A stretch of DNA of 64,000 bases. It comes from Ferribacterium limneticum (GTDB lineage: Bacteria; Pseudomonadota; Gammaproteobacteria; Burkholderiales; Rhodocyclaceae). Positions 37,326 to 44,897 of the stretch are shown one piece after another. Each line of letters opens with the position of its first letter. Position 1 is the stretch's first letter. The position numbers were made by a program, and so were the translations under genes. The stretch spans positions 2,788,001-2,852,000 of the forward strand of contig NZ_CP075190.1 of assembly GCF_020510585.1 (NCBI RefSeq), written 5' to 3'. A model generated the notes under the pieces. The model worked only from the letters and a program-made list of their open reading frames with translations, had not been told where the DNA came from and made no database searches.

Positions 37326-38309
37326 ATGCGCCATCCGAAAGCCGTTCTTTTTTCCGGTGAAAAGCCCTTCCCCATCCTGCCCGCCGTCGACCATTACGCC
37401 GGCTCGGAAAAGTTGATGAAGAAGGCGCTGCAACTGCAGATTGAACTCGGTCCGATCTTCGACATCACTTGCGATTGCGAAGATGGCGCCCATGCCGGCG
37501 CCGAGCGTGAGCATGCTGAAATGGCGGCTGGTGTGATCATGAGCGAAGACAACCATTTCAACCGGGTCGGCGCGCGGGTGCATGACGTCACCCACCCGCA
37601 CTGGCGGCAGGACATGGAAATCCTGGTCGGCATTGCCGGCAGCAGGCTCCCCTTCATCACGCTACCGAAGCCCTGCAGCGCCGGCGACGTCCAGGTGCAG
37701 ATCGAAGCCCTACGTGAAATCGAGCAGAATTTTGGCGTTGACCGCCGGATTCCGGTCCATGTTCTGATTGAAACCCATGGTGCCTTGCGCGAAGTATGGG
37801 AAATTGCCGGCTTGCCAGGTGTCGAGAGTCTGGATTTCGGCCTGATGGATTTCGTCTCCGGCCACCACGGCGCCATCCCCGGTAGTGCAATGAAAAGTCC
37901 CGGCCAGTTCGATCATCCGCTGGTCGCCCGCGCCAAGTGCGAGATCAGCGCTGCCGCCCTGGCCTGCGGTGTCGTTCCATCGCACAACGTGACGACTGAA
38001 CTCAAAGATATCGAATACATCCGCAATGACGCCCAACGTGCCCGGACCGAATTCGGTTATCTGCGCATGTGGAGCATCCACCCTAACCAGATCGTGCCCA
38101 TCGTCGAAGCCATGCGTCCGGACTTCTCCGAAGTGCAGGCCGCCGCCGAGATACTGATTGCCGCCCAGGACAAAGATTGGGGTCCGATCCAGCACGACGG
38201 CAAGCTGCACGACCGGGCTTCCTACCGCTACTACTGGGAGTTGCTCGACCGCGCCCACGTCACCGGGATGGATATTCCGGCTGCAGCGAGGATTCGCTTT
38301 TTTGCCTGA
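37326..38309 (+). CDS. CitE-like HpcH/HpaI aldolase/lyase
   Basis: 327 residues. DITCDCEDGAHAG holds the metal-binding Glu/Asp of the CitE family, HVLIETHGALREVWEIAGLPGVESLDFGLMDFVSGHHGAIP a second acidic site, and GYLRMWSIHPNQIVPI the C-terminal signature. It is probably a CoA-thioester lyase or thioesterase acting on malyl-, citramalyl- or related CoA compounds; a gene of this type next to mdh is common in betaproteobacteria. The exact substrate is unresolved. The RBS is weak. It overlaps the start of truC by 8 bases. Confidence 0.82.
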   Translation: MRHPKAVLFSGEKPFPILPAVDHYAGSEKLMKKALQLQIELGPIFDITCDCEDGAHAGAEREHAEMAAGVIMSEDNHFNRVGARVHDVTHPHWRQDMEILVGIAGSRLPFITLPKPCSAGDVQVQIEALREIEQNFGVDRRIPVHVLIETHGALREVWEIAGLPGVESLDFGLMDFVSGHHGAIPGSAMKSPGQFDHPLVARAKCEISAAALACGVVPSHNVTTELKDIEYIRNDAQRARTEFGYLRMWSIHPNQIVPIVEAMRPDFSEVQAAAEILIAAQDKDWGPIQHDGKLHDRASYRYYWELLDRAHVTGMDIPAAARIRFFA

Positions 38310-38327
38310 AATTCCGGTTGACCGTAG
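38292..38327 (-). repeat. ACGGTCAAC dispersed motif, copy 7 (gene junction)
   Basis: Minus strand CTACGGTCAACCGGAATTTC, AGGC, a six-A tract, GCGAATC; core 38317-38325. It spans the last codons of the CitE-like gene and the first codons of truC, including the probable TTG start. Confidence 0.75.
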
Positions 38328-39063
38328 CACTGAGCCGCCGCTGCCCATCCTCTACCGCGACGAGCAGATCGTCGTCATCGACAAGCCGCCTGGGCTGCTT
38401 GTTCACCGCTCGGAAATCGATCGTCACGAAACGCGCTTCGCCATCCAGATCCTGCGCGACCAAATCGGCCAGCACGTCTGGCCCGCCCACCGTCTAGATC
38501 GCGGCACTTCCGGCGTACTGCTCTTCGGTCTGAGCAAGGAAATTGCCAGCCAGCTCGGGCGACAATTCGAAGCGGGAACCGTGGAGAAGCACTATCTGGC
38601 CGTCGTCCGTGGTTATCCGCCGGAATCAGGCAGCATAGACCACGCCCTATCCCGACAGCGCGATCCTTACGAATTCCAGGGAGAGCACAGCAGTACCGAG
38701 GCACAACCGGCGCTGACCCATTATCGAACACTGGCGAAAATCGAGCTGCCCGTTGCGGTCGACCGCTATCCGTGTAGTCGCTATGCGCTCGTTGCCCTGG
38801 AGCCGATTACCGGCCGCCGTCACCAGATCAGGCGCCACCTCAAGCACATCGCCCACCCGATCATTGGTGATGCCACCTATGGCAAGGGACGGCACAATCG
38901 TTATTTTGCCGAACATCTCGGCTGCCATCGCCTGTTGCTGGCTTGCGTCGGGATGGCCTTCAACCACCCTGTCGATGGACGGCGAGTGGAAATAAAAGTG
39001 CCAGTGTCCGGCGAATTCGCCACCACACTGGCACGTTTTGACTGGCTGAACGAAACAGCTTAG
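38302..39063 (+). CDS. truC: tRNA pseudouridine synthase C (RluA family)
   Basis: 253 residues. RluA-family catalytic motif HRLDRGTSGVLLFGLS with the nucleophilic Asp; KPPGLLVHRS near the N-terminus and PITGRRHQIRRHLKHIAHPIIGDATYGKGRHNR match TruC, which makes pseudouridine 65 in tRNA. No ATG fits; TTG 38302, 8 bases inside the upstream gene with GAGG about 10 bases ahead, is the best start and yields a normal-length protein. Its first seven codons are contributed by the dispersed ACGGTCAAC motif. Confidence 0.85.
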   Translation: MPEIPVDRSTEPPLPILYRDEQIVVIDKPPGLLVHRSEIDRHETRFAIQILRDQIGQHVWPAHRLDRGTSGVLLFGLSKEIASQLGRQFEAGTVEKHYLAVVRGYPPESGSIDHALSRQRDPYEFQGEHSSTEAQPALTHYRTLAKIELPVAVDRYPCSRYALVALEPITGRRHQIRRHLKHIAHPIIGDATYGKGRHNRYFAEHLGCHRLLLACVGMAFNHPVDGRRVEIKVPVSGEFATTLARFDWLNETA

Positions 39064-39497
39064 GCGATATTTTCCTCGAGATGCTCCCTGAATTTCAGGT
39101 CGCGCTCGAGCTGCACCATGTCCTGGCCCAAGGCATCGCGAGCGGAAACCATGCCCACCGGCGCCCCATTCTGATCGACCACGGGCACATGGCGGAAACC
39201 GCCATCGACCATGAATTGCAAGGCGTAACCCAGTGGTTTGTCGGCACGAATCGTTTGCGGATTGGCGACCATGACCTGTGACAAAGTCGTTTTATCCGGA
39301 TCGAGGCTGCCGGCCAGGACCTTGTTGAGGGCGTCACGCTCGGTAAAAATGCCGACGATCCGATTGTTTTCGACAACCAGCAGGGCACCGATTCGCTTTT
39401 GGGCCATCAGGCTGCACGCTGAGCGGACAGTGCTCTCCTTGGCGGCCGAAACGACGTTTTGGCCGGCGATGATATTGCTAATTATTCGATTGGGCAT
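39060..39497 (-). CDS. Tandem CBS-domain protein
   Basis: 145 residues made of two CBS modules (about 8-65 and 72-130): STVRSACSLMAQKRIGALLVVENNRIVGIFTERDALNKVL and KPLGYALQFMVDGGFRHVPVVDQNGAPVGMVSARDALG. Such stand-alone pairs bind adenylates and regulate partners; none is identified. ATG 39497 follows GGAG at 6 bases. The stop overlaps the convergent truC stop by 4 bases. Confidence 0.85.
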   Translation of the reverse strand: MPNRIISNIIAGQNVVSAAKESTVRSACSLMAQKRIGALLVVENNRIVGIFTERDALNKVLAGSLDPDKTTLSQVMVANPQTIRADKPLGYALQFMVDGGFRHVPVVDQNGAPVGMVSARDALGQDMVQLERDLKFREHLEENIA

Positions 39498-39570
39498 GTT
39501 TGTCTCCTGCGTTGTAGTAAAAATCAATGAGGTGCCCCCACTAAACCGCGAAGCACAGCACATGCGAAGA

Positions 39571-39642
39571 TTACCTCAGCTTGATGACAATCACCGCAAT
39601 GGCTATAAAGATGATGACCATGCCGATCAGCTCTACGTTCAA
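39571..39642 (-). CDS. Predicted 23-residue single-helix membrane microprotein
   Basis: TTG start at 39642 with GGAG 6 bases upstream, 23 sense codons and TAA. The product has a short polar start (MNVELIG), an uninterrupted hydrophobic run rich in Ile and Val (about residues 8-20), and ends KLR: the profile of a bacterial single-pass membrane microprotein with a basic cytoplasmic end. It lies between the phosphate-binding-like gene (stop 22 bases upstream) and the CBS gene, all on one strand. No homologue is recognised and it was found only by reading the gap, so confidence is moderate. Confidence 0.5.
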   Translation of the reverse strand: MNVELIGMVIIFIAIAVIVIKLR

Positions 39643-39663
39643 TGAAAACTCCAAAATTTTTAC

Positions 39664-40101
39664 TTACGGAGTCAGCTCGTAAACGACACGAACCCGTGCA
39701 TCCGCCTTGGCCAAATCGACAAAACCAATGCCACCTGGATGAGCGACCACCCATTTCAGCACCTCTTCGGCGGAACCCACCTTGGCCGGTGGCTGCATGC
39801 GCCCGGAAAACACCTGCCTTGACCAGTAGGCATTGATTTCAGACAAGTCTTTGCCAACCAGCAAACCATAGAAACGAAACCTGTCCGGATGCGTATCGGA
39901 CAGATCCACCGGCTGCGCCTCGATACCGTTGAAGTACTGCCGATTGCGCCCGAAGAAAATGTTGATCACCTCGTTGCGCGTCATCGCCGCCACGCCACAG
40001 CGGGCATTGACGACCACGACCAGTTCGGCGCGCACCTCCGCTGCTGGCTGAACCAGCAACCAGAAAATCGAGCCGAGAAGGATCAGGCGACGAAATGGCA
40101 T
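39664..40101 (-). CDS. Periplasmic phosphate-binding-protein-like protein
   Basis: 145 residues with a signal peptide (LILLGSIFWLLVQPAAEVRA). The mature part (ELVVVVNARCGVAAMTRNEVINIFFGRNRQYFNGIEAQPVDL and EEVLKWVVAHPGGIGFVDL) resembles the PstS-like PBP domain, but at about half the normal length, as in small orphan members. No transporter genes are adjacent. It follows the porin-like gene by 4 bases on the same strand, so the pair may act together in uptake or sensing. Confidence 0.72.
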   Translation of the reverse strand: MPFRRLILLGSIFWLLVQPAAEVRAELVVVVNARCGVAAMTRNEVINIFFGRNRQYFNGIEAQPVDLSDTHPDRFRFYGLLVGKDLSEINAYWSRQVFSGRMQPPAKVGSAEEVLKWVVAHPGGIGFVDLAKADARVRVVYELTP

Positions 40102-40105
40102 GGTT

Positions 40106-41335
40106 TCAGAAGACGAAATCCATGGTCAGCGAAAAGACATCCATGCGGCCATCCCAGCGCGCCCGGTTGTCCTGGCGATAGGGGAAAAGCGAAGACGCTT
40201 CGCCACGGATGCCATCCCATTGCGCCTTGACGGCCACATTCCGGACAAAATCCCAGCGCAGGCCGGCAAAAGTTGTTTGCTGGTCGGCGTGTGAATCCTG
40301 CATGACATAGGCGGCTATTGCGCTTGGCGCGTTGCCACGCGACCTGGAGAGCACCCAGGAATAGCCGAGATAAGGCGTAACTTCGCCAACCCGGTAGCCG
40401 ACCAGCGCGTAACCACCGTCTGAACTCTCCAGCGCCTGACTGCCCTGTTCAATATGATTGAGCATCACTTGCGCCTGCCAAGGGCCGCGATCGTAGACCA
40501 GGCCCAGCGAGTAATAGTGGGTCCGCGTATCGTGCGTTGCCAGGAAGGCTGCATCCTGTGCAGAAAGGGTGACGCCCACCGCCTTTTTCAATACGGGCGC
40601 GATAGGCAGATCGTTCTTGAATTCGATATTGGCGTAGCTTGCCCGGACCTGCCACGGACCGCGCTGATACTCGAGATAGCCACCAAGCATCGGTGAGCCG
40701 GCAATATCCCACTGCTCGTCAGCCAAGGGAATCTTCCCGTTGGAATGGCCATAAAAGGCTTTGGCGCGCAGGACGCCTTCCTCAAGCGAGAGATTGATCG
40801 CGGCATCGGCGCCATGAATACTGTAGAAAGGCAAATACCAGAAGTAATCGCCGGGTGGACGGACCGTCAGGAAGGAGTAACCGACCCAACGCGAATCGGC
40901 CATCATAAAGAACTCCGTGCCCAGCCGGCCGGCCCGCAGGCTCAGGTTGGGCGTCGGGTTGTACTTGATGAAGCCCCAGGAAATATCCGGAGTGAAAGTC
41001 TTGTCGTAGCGATAGCGACTGGTTGCCTGTACCACCGCCTCGAACTGCGGACTGATATGCCAGGCCCCTTGCACACCGAGCACGCTGTCGATGAGAGCGC
41101 TCCAGTCTTTGCCGACGCCCCGGGGCTGGGAGATATCGCGAACGAATTCGACGTTATCGGTGGTCGTTCGGGCCAGGCCAAAGGTTCCAAAGCCGTTCAG
41201 GCTGAAAGCCGAATCGGATTCGGCAAGGACCGGCGGGGCGACGGCGAGGAATACCGAACCGGCAAGGACCAGGAGCGACCTGTTGAGCGGACACACCCGC
41301 GCAGCCCGGCGAAATAGATTGGCAATCGTCATCAT
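40106..41335 (-). CDS. Porin-like outer-membrane beta-barrel protein
   Basis: 409 residues. A signal peptide ends VLAES near residue 39; the mature chain alternates polar and aromatic residues in about 16 predicted strands and ends TMDFVF, a C-terminal Phe typical of outer-membrane barrels. Motifs such as LRAGRLGTEFFMMADSRWVGYSF resemble a group of porin-like proteins found beside orphan phosphate-binding-like genes. Substrate unknown. Double ATG at 41335/41332; no strong RBS. Confidence 0.72.
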   Translation of the reverse strand: MMTIANLFRRAARVCPLNRSLLVLAGSVFLAVAPPVLAESDSAFSLNGFGTFGLARTTTDNVEFVRDISQPRGVGKDWSALIDSVLGVQGAWHISPQFEAVVQATSRYRYDKTFTPDISWGFIKYNPTPNLSLRAGRLGTEFFMMADSRWVGYSFLTVRPPGDYFWYLPFYSIHGADAAINLSLEEGVLRAKAFYGHSNGKIPLADEQWDIAGSPMLGGYLEYQRGPWQVRASYANIEFKNDLPIAPVLKKAVGVTLSAQDAAFLATHDTRTHYYSLGLVYDRGPWQAQVMLNHIEQGSQALESSDGGYALVGYRVGEVTPYLGYSWVLSRSRGNAPSAIAAYVMQDSHADQQTTFAGLRWDFVRNVAVKAQWDGIRGEASSLFPYRQDNRARWDGRMDVFSLTMDFVF

Positions 41336-41409
41336 GTCGAGATTTTCGTCAGCACTCGAAGCGGACCGACCACGCGGGAAGTGTCGTTCCCGCGCAGCCC
41401 GCTGAGCGG

Positions 41410-42657
41410 TTATTCCGGCAAGGCGATCTTCTGGTCAGTACTGAACTGATAGTCCTTGAAAATGTGTTCAGCAGTCAGCAACTGGTAGCTGCCGTCAGCC
41501 GCCTTGCGCGTCGTATCCTTGAGCCGATAGGTCAAGTGACCGCAAGTCCAGATATCGAAGTTGCGCATGTGGGTGCACAGGCAGGTCTTGTCCATCACCG
41601 CTATCTTGCGGGCCTCCGGATGGGCGGCCACTTCGCGGTTGTAGGACGTCACGTAGGCGCACTTGCCATTGGCGTCGAGCAGGTAACCGTAGGCTTCGCA
41701 GTTCGGACGAATGCCGGCGCCGATGCCCGGGCTGCTCTTGATCATGCGCATCGGGTAGCCGGTCGGGGATATCTGGTTAACCTCGATGTCGTCCTCGCTG
41801 GCCTTGAAGTATTCCTGCTTGACCTTTTCCGGCAGGCCACATTCTTCGGAGACGGTGAAGCGGGTGGCGACCTGCACGGCGGCGGCACCGGCCTCGAGGA
41901 AGGCGGTCGCATCGGAGCCGGTGAAAATACCGCCGGCTGGAATGACCGGAATGTCGAGGTGCTCGTTCTTCAGAAACTGCATCACTTCGGTGACGATGGT
42001 CGCCAGGTCGTACTTGGCCCAGTCCATGCCGAAACCGAGGTGACCGCCGGCCAGCGGACCTTCGACCACGATGTAGTCGGGCATGCGACCGGTGCGCATA
42101 CTCTTTTTCAGGAACAGTTGCAGGGCGCGCACCGAGGAAACGATGATGCCAAGCTGGACGTCGCGGAAACGCGGGTGCTCCTCGATCAGTGCAAAGGAGC
42201 CAAGGTGCAGGCCGGCCGCCAGCGTAATGCCTTCGATGCCGGAATCCATCGCTGCTTCCATGCGAACCTTGAGCGTCTCTTTCGGCGCGTTCATGGTCAG
42301 CTTTTCCATGCAGTTGATGAAGATCAGGCCATTGCCAGTCTTGCGCGACATGGCTTCCTCAACGTGCAGTCGGGTGGCTTCGACCAGCTTGCCAAGGTCG
42401 AACTTGACCGATGACTTGTCTTCGTTCTCGACGTTGTATTTGTAAAGCGCGAGCTTTTCCTTGACGAACTTGGTCTTGTAACGACGATCCGACACGGTCT
42501 TGATCATCGCATCGGATATGTGGCCGACGCCGCCCAGGCGGGCAACCTCGACAGCCAGATCGGCGCTGGAAATATCAACACCCATGCCGCCGATCATGAT
42601 TGGTACTAGCTCGTGCTTGCCAAGGCGCAAGCGGAAATCGTCCACACGCTTCATCAT
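41410..42657 (-). CDS. Nitronate monooxygenase-family flavoprotein
   Basis: 415 residues, FMN TIM barrel of the 2-nitropropane dioxygenase / NMO family: VPIMIGGMGVDISSADLAVEVARLGGVGHIS, VEGPLAGGHLGFG, IPVIPAGGIFTGSDATAFLEAGAAAVQVATRF. The C-terminal 100 residues are Cys-rich (NCEAYGY, CAYVTSYNRE, CLCTHMRNFDIWTCGHLTYRL), longer than in classical NMO; this subgroup is uncharacterised. It may oxidise nitronates or serve another flavin role. Two adjacent ATGs occur; GGAAA precedes. Confidence 0.8.
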   Translation of the reverse strand: MMKRVDDFRLRLGKHELVPIMIGGMGVDISSADLAVEVARLGGVGHISDAMIKTVSDRRYKTKFVKEKLALYKYNVENEDKSSVKFDLGKLVEATRLHVEEAMSRKTGNGLIFINCMEKLTMNAPKETLKVRMEAAMDSGIEGITLAAGLHLGSFALIEEHPRFRDVQLGIIVSSVRALQLFLKKSMRTGRMPDYIVVEGPLAGGHLGFGMDWAKYDLATIVTEVMQFLKNEHLDIPVIPAGGIFTGSDATAFLEAGAAAVQVATRFTVSEECGLPEKVKQEYFKASEDDIEVNQISPTGYPMRMIKSSPGIGAGIRPNCEAYGYLLDANGKCAYVTSYNREVAAHPEARKIAVMDKTCLCTHMRNFDIWTCGHLTYRLKDTTRKAADGSYQLLTAEHIFKDYQFSTDQKIALPE

Positions 42658-42818
42658 TTTCCTTATGAATACAGGCCGGTCCCCTCGCTCACGGCCAAGT
42701 GGCGGATTTTACGCCAATGTTAAGACCGATGCGTGACGAGCCGGGGATAAATCAAGTTTCGCCTCGTCGACTGTGGCTAAACTTGTCACTTCGATCGACT
42801 CCCTGGCGATAGGTTCAC

Positions 42819-43979
42819 ATGCGTTTCTCAAATCACCCGTTCTGGCTGGTCGGCTTCCGGCCATTCTTCACCCTGGCTTGCCTGGCCGGGATGCTCCTGC
42901 CGGTCGCCTGGGCGCTGATTTTCAGCGGCGCCATAGCGGCCCCGGTCGCCAGCTTCACCTCCGTGCAATGGCACGCCCATGAAATGTTCTTCGGTTTTGG
43001 CTGGGCGGTGCTCGGCGGATTTCTGCTCACCTCGACCAAGAACTGGGTCAATATCCGCGGTTACCACGGCCCGGCGCTCATGCTGCTGGCTGCTGCCTGG
43101 ATCATCGAGCGGATCGGCATGGCCTTTGGCGGAAACTGGCCGAAGACGCTGTTCCTGCTCAGCAACAATCTCTTTCTCGGCAGCATCGTGGCCATGCTGC
43201 TGTGGACACTGATCCGCCATCGTGACACGGATAGCTACCGCGACAACGCCTTTTTCCTGATCATGTTGCCCGGCTTTCTGCTGGCCAAATACCTCATGCT
43301 GGAAGGTGGAGAATTCCCCGCCGGCTACAGTATGGCCATGGCTCTCTTCCGCCTGGCCTTCCTGGTCATGCTCGAACGGACGCTGACCGGTTTCATGAAG
43401 GCGGCCTTCCAGGCGCAGATCCTGCGCCATCCGGCGCTGGACATGACGATCAAACTGCTCGGCCTCATGCTGGTGGTCGAATTTGCCCTGCCCCGGCCGC
43501 TGACCGCAGCGGTCTCGCTGCTCCTCGCCACCCTGCTCGTCATCCGTTTTTTCTACTGGAAGCCACAACTGGCCTTCAAGCGCCTCGACATCGGCGTCAT
43601 GTACATCGGTTACCTGTGCATCGTTGCCCAGCTCTTGATCGAAGCGCTCGGCCACGTCATGAGCTTTGTCTGGATCGGTTCGGTGTCCGTCCATCTGTTT
43701 ACCTTCGGCGCCATGGGCCTGGTCATTCCGGGGATGATTGTCCGCATTTCCAAGGGCCACACTGGCCGCAAGGTCGTTTTCGATGGTGGCGACAAACTGG
43801 TGCTGGTCATCATGCTCGTCGCCCTCGTTGCCCGCATCATCGTCCCGCAATTCGCCCCGGCGGCCTATCTTGGCTGGATACACCTGTCGGCGACCTGCTG
43901 GTTCGTCGCCTTCGGCATCCTCGCCTGGCGCTACATTCCGATTCTGCTCCAGTCACGCATCGACGGCCGCGAACACTAA
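42819..43979 (+). CDS. nnrS: NnrS-family multi-pass membrane protein
   Basis: 386 residues with about 12 predicted membrane helices. It begins NHPFWLVGFRPFF and has QWHAHEMFFGFGWAVLGGFLLTSTKNW, the NnrS signature with conserved His. NnrS is a heme- and copper-containing protein that protects against nitric oxide during denitrification or nitrosative stress. I see no clear FNR/Dnr box in the 161-base upstream gap. It converges with an ABM-domain gene, overlapping by 4 bases. Confidence 0.88.
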   Translation: MRFSNHPFWLVGFRPFFTLACLAGMLLPVAWALIFSGAIAAPVASFTSVQWHAHEMFFGFGWAVLGGFLLTSTKNWVNIRGYHGPALMLLAAAWIIERIGMAFGGNWPKTLFLLSNNLFLGSIVAMLLWTLIRHRDTDSYRDNAFFLIMLPGFLLAKYLMLEGGEFPAGYSMAMALFRLAFLVMLERTLTGFMKAAFQAQILRHPALDMTIKLLGLMLVVEFALPRPLTAAVSLLLATLLVIRFFYWKPQLAFKRLDIGVMYIGYLCIVAQLLIEALGHVMSFVWIGSVSVHLFTFGAMGLVIPGMIVRISKGHTGRKVVFDGGDKLVLVIMLVALVARIIVPQFAPAAYLGWIHLSATCWFVAFGILAWRYIPILLQSRIDGREH

Positions 43980-44281
43980 AGCACGGCCTCGAACAACTCC
44001 AGTTGCGGCGGGCCGAGGTAGAAATCGCGCGGTGACTGGCCGGCTTGCATGTGCGCCTTGCGGAAGGCATCGGACTGCGTCCAGTCGGCGAAGGCTTGTT
44101 CCGAGTCCCAGACCGTGTGCGAGGCGAACAGCGTACGCTCTTCGTTGGTATCGCCGCGCAACAGGTTGAAGGAGACGAAACCGGGCACCTCGCTGAGGTA
44201 GCTGTTGCGATTGCGCCAGTGGGCGATGAAATCATCCTCCTTGCCGAGGGCGATGCGAAAACGGTTCATGGCGAGAAACAT
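43976..44281 (-). CDS. Antibiotic-biosynthesis-monooxygenase (ABM) domain protein
   Basis: 101 residues in a single dimeric alpha/beta-barrel ABM fold: MNRFRIALGKEDDFIAHWRNRNSYLSEVPGFVSFNLLRG and TLFASHTVWDSEQAFADWTQSDAF. Related proteins are small monooxygenases or heme-degrading enzymes (HmoA/IsdG-like); His and Trp at WDS...W are compatible, but function is open. ATG at 44281; an internal ATG at codon 5 is also possible. Confidence 0.72.
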   Translation of the reverse strand: MFLAMNRFRIALGKEDDFIAHWRNRNSYLSEVPGFVSFNLLRGDTNEERTLFASHTVWDSEQAFADWTQSDAFRKAHMQAGQSPRDFYLGPPQLELFEAVL

Positions 44282-44371
44282 GAAAGCTCCTGTGAAAATT
44301 TGCGATTAATACTGCGCATGCTTGTTGCTTATCAGGTGACACCCATCACTCGCCACCTGACCCAGCCCAAC

Positions 44372-44836
44372 ATGAACGCATTCGATAACGACGACAAACT
44401 CGATTTCGGCCAACTGCCACCGGCCGTCGACCACTTGCTGCAACAAGGCGTTGCCGCCCATTTCACCCATCCGGAACTAGCCGAAAACGCCTTCCTGACC
44501 GCCCTCGCCATGGCCCCGGATGCGCTGCCGGCGCACCGCTGTCTGGTGAAACACTACAACCGCTGTCGGCAATTCGACAAGGCGTTGAGCGCCGCTCAGG
44601 GCTGGGTCGCTGCCGCCGCCGATCAGGCCGGCCTGCCCGACAACTGGCTGCTCTGGCAATCCGCCCCCGGCAGCGCGCTGGCCGCGCTCAAGGCCCTGGC
44701 CTTCATCCATCTGCGCAACGGCCAGCCGGCCAAGGCCGAAGCGGCGATCAAGCGCGTGCTAGCGCTCGACCCTGAGGACGGCGTCGGCGGCTCGGTCATT
44801 GCCGCCCTGATCGACGAAACCCTGCTCGCCGCCTAA
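44372..44836 (+). CDS. TPR-like helical-repeat protein
   Basis: 154 residues beginning MNAFDNDDKLDFGQLPP. Repeated helix pairs (PELAENAFLTALAMAPDALPAHRCLVKHYNRCRQFDKALSAAQGW and ALAFIHLRNGQPAKAEAAIKRVLALDPEDGVGG) fit tetratricopeptide repeats with typical Ala/Leu/Pro spacing. It is probably a small cytoplasmic adaptor; no partner known. The start is uncertain: an in-frame ATG 54 bases upstream exists, and neither has a clear RBS. Confidence 0.68.
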   Translation: MNAFDNDDKLDFGQLPPAVDHLLQQGVAAHFTHPELAENAFLTALAMAPDALPAHRCLVKHYNRCRQFDKALSAAQGWVAAAADQAGLPDNWLLWQSAPGSALAALKALAFIHLRNGQPAKAEAAIKRVLALDPEDGVGGSVIAALIDETLLAA

Positions 44837-44895
44837 TTTTCCGGCTGACCGCGGCAATCCCACGGTCAACCGGAAAAAACGGTCAAAATTGAAAT
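44836..44895. repeat. ACGGTCAAC dispersed motif, copy 8: inverted pair forming a terminator-like hairpin
   Basis: TTTTCCGGCTGACCGCGG (44837-44854) is inverted relative to CCACGGTCAACCGGAAAA (44860-44877), with a short CAATC spacer; it makes a long stem ending in T/A runs on both strands, between convergent genes. The right arm (core 44862-44870) is a complete motif copy running on to GGTCAAAATTGAA. The left arm lacks the second A/T tract. Confidence 0.85.
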
Positions 44896-44897
44896 GC

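Noticed and set aside
37735..37750. GTTGACCGCCGG in the CitE-like gene, motif-like
   Set aside because: Core ends in GCC instead of GTA/GTG and only one A/T tract is near; treated as chance.
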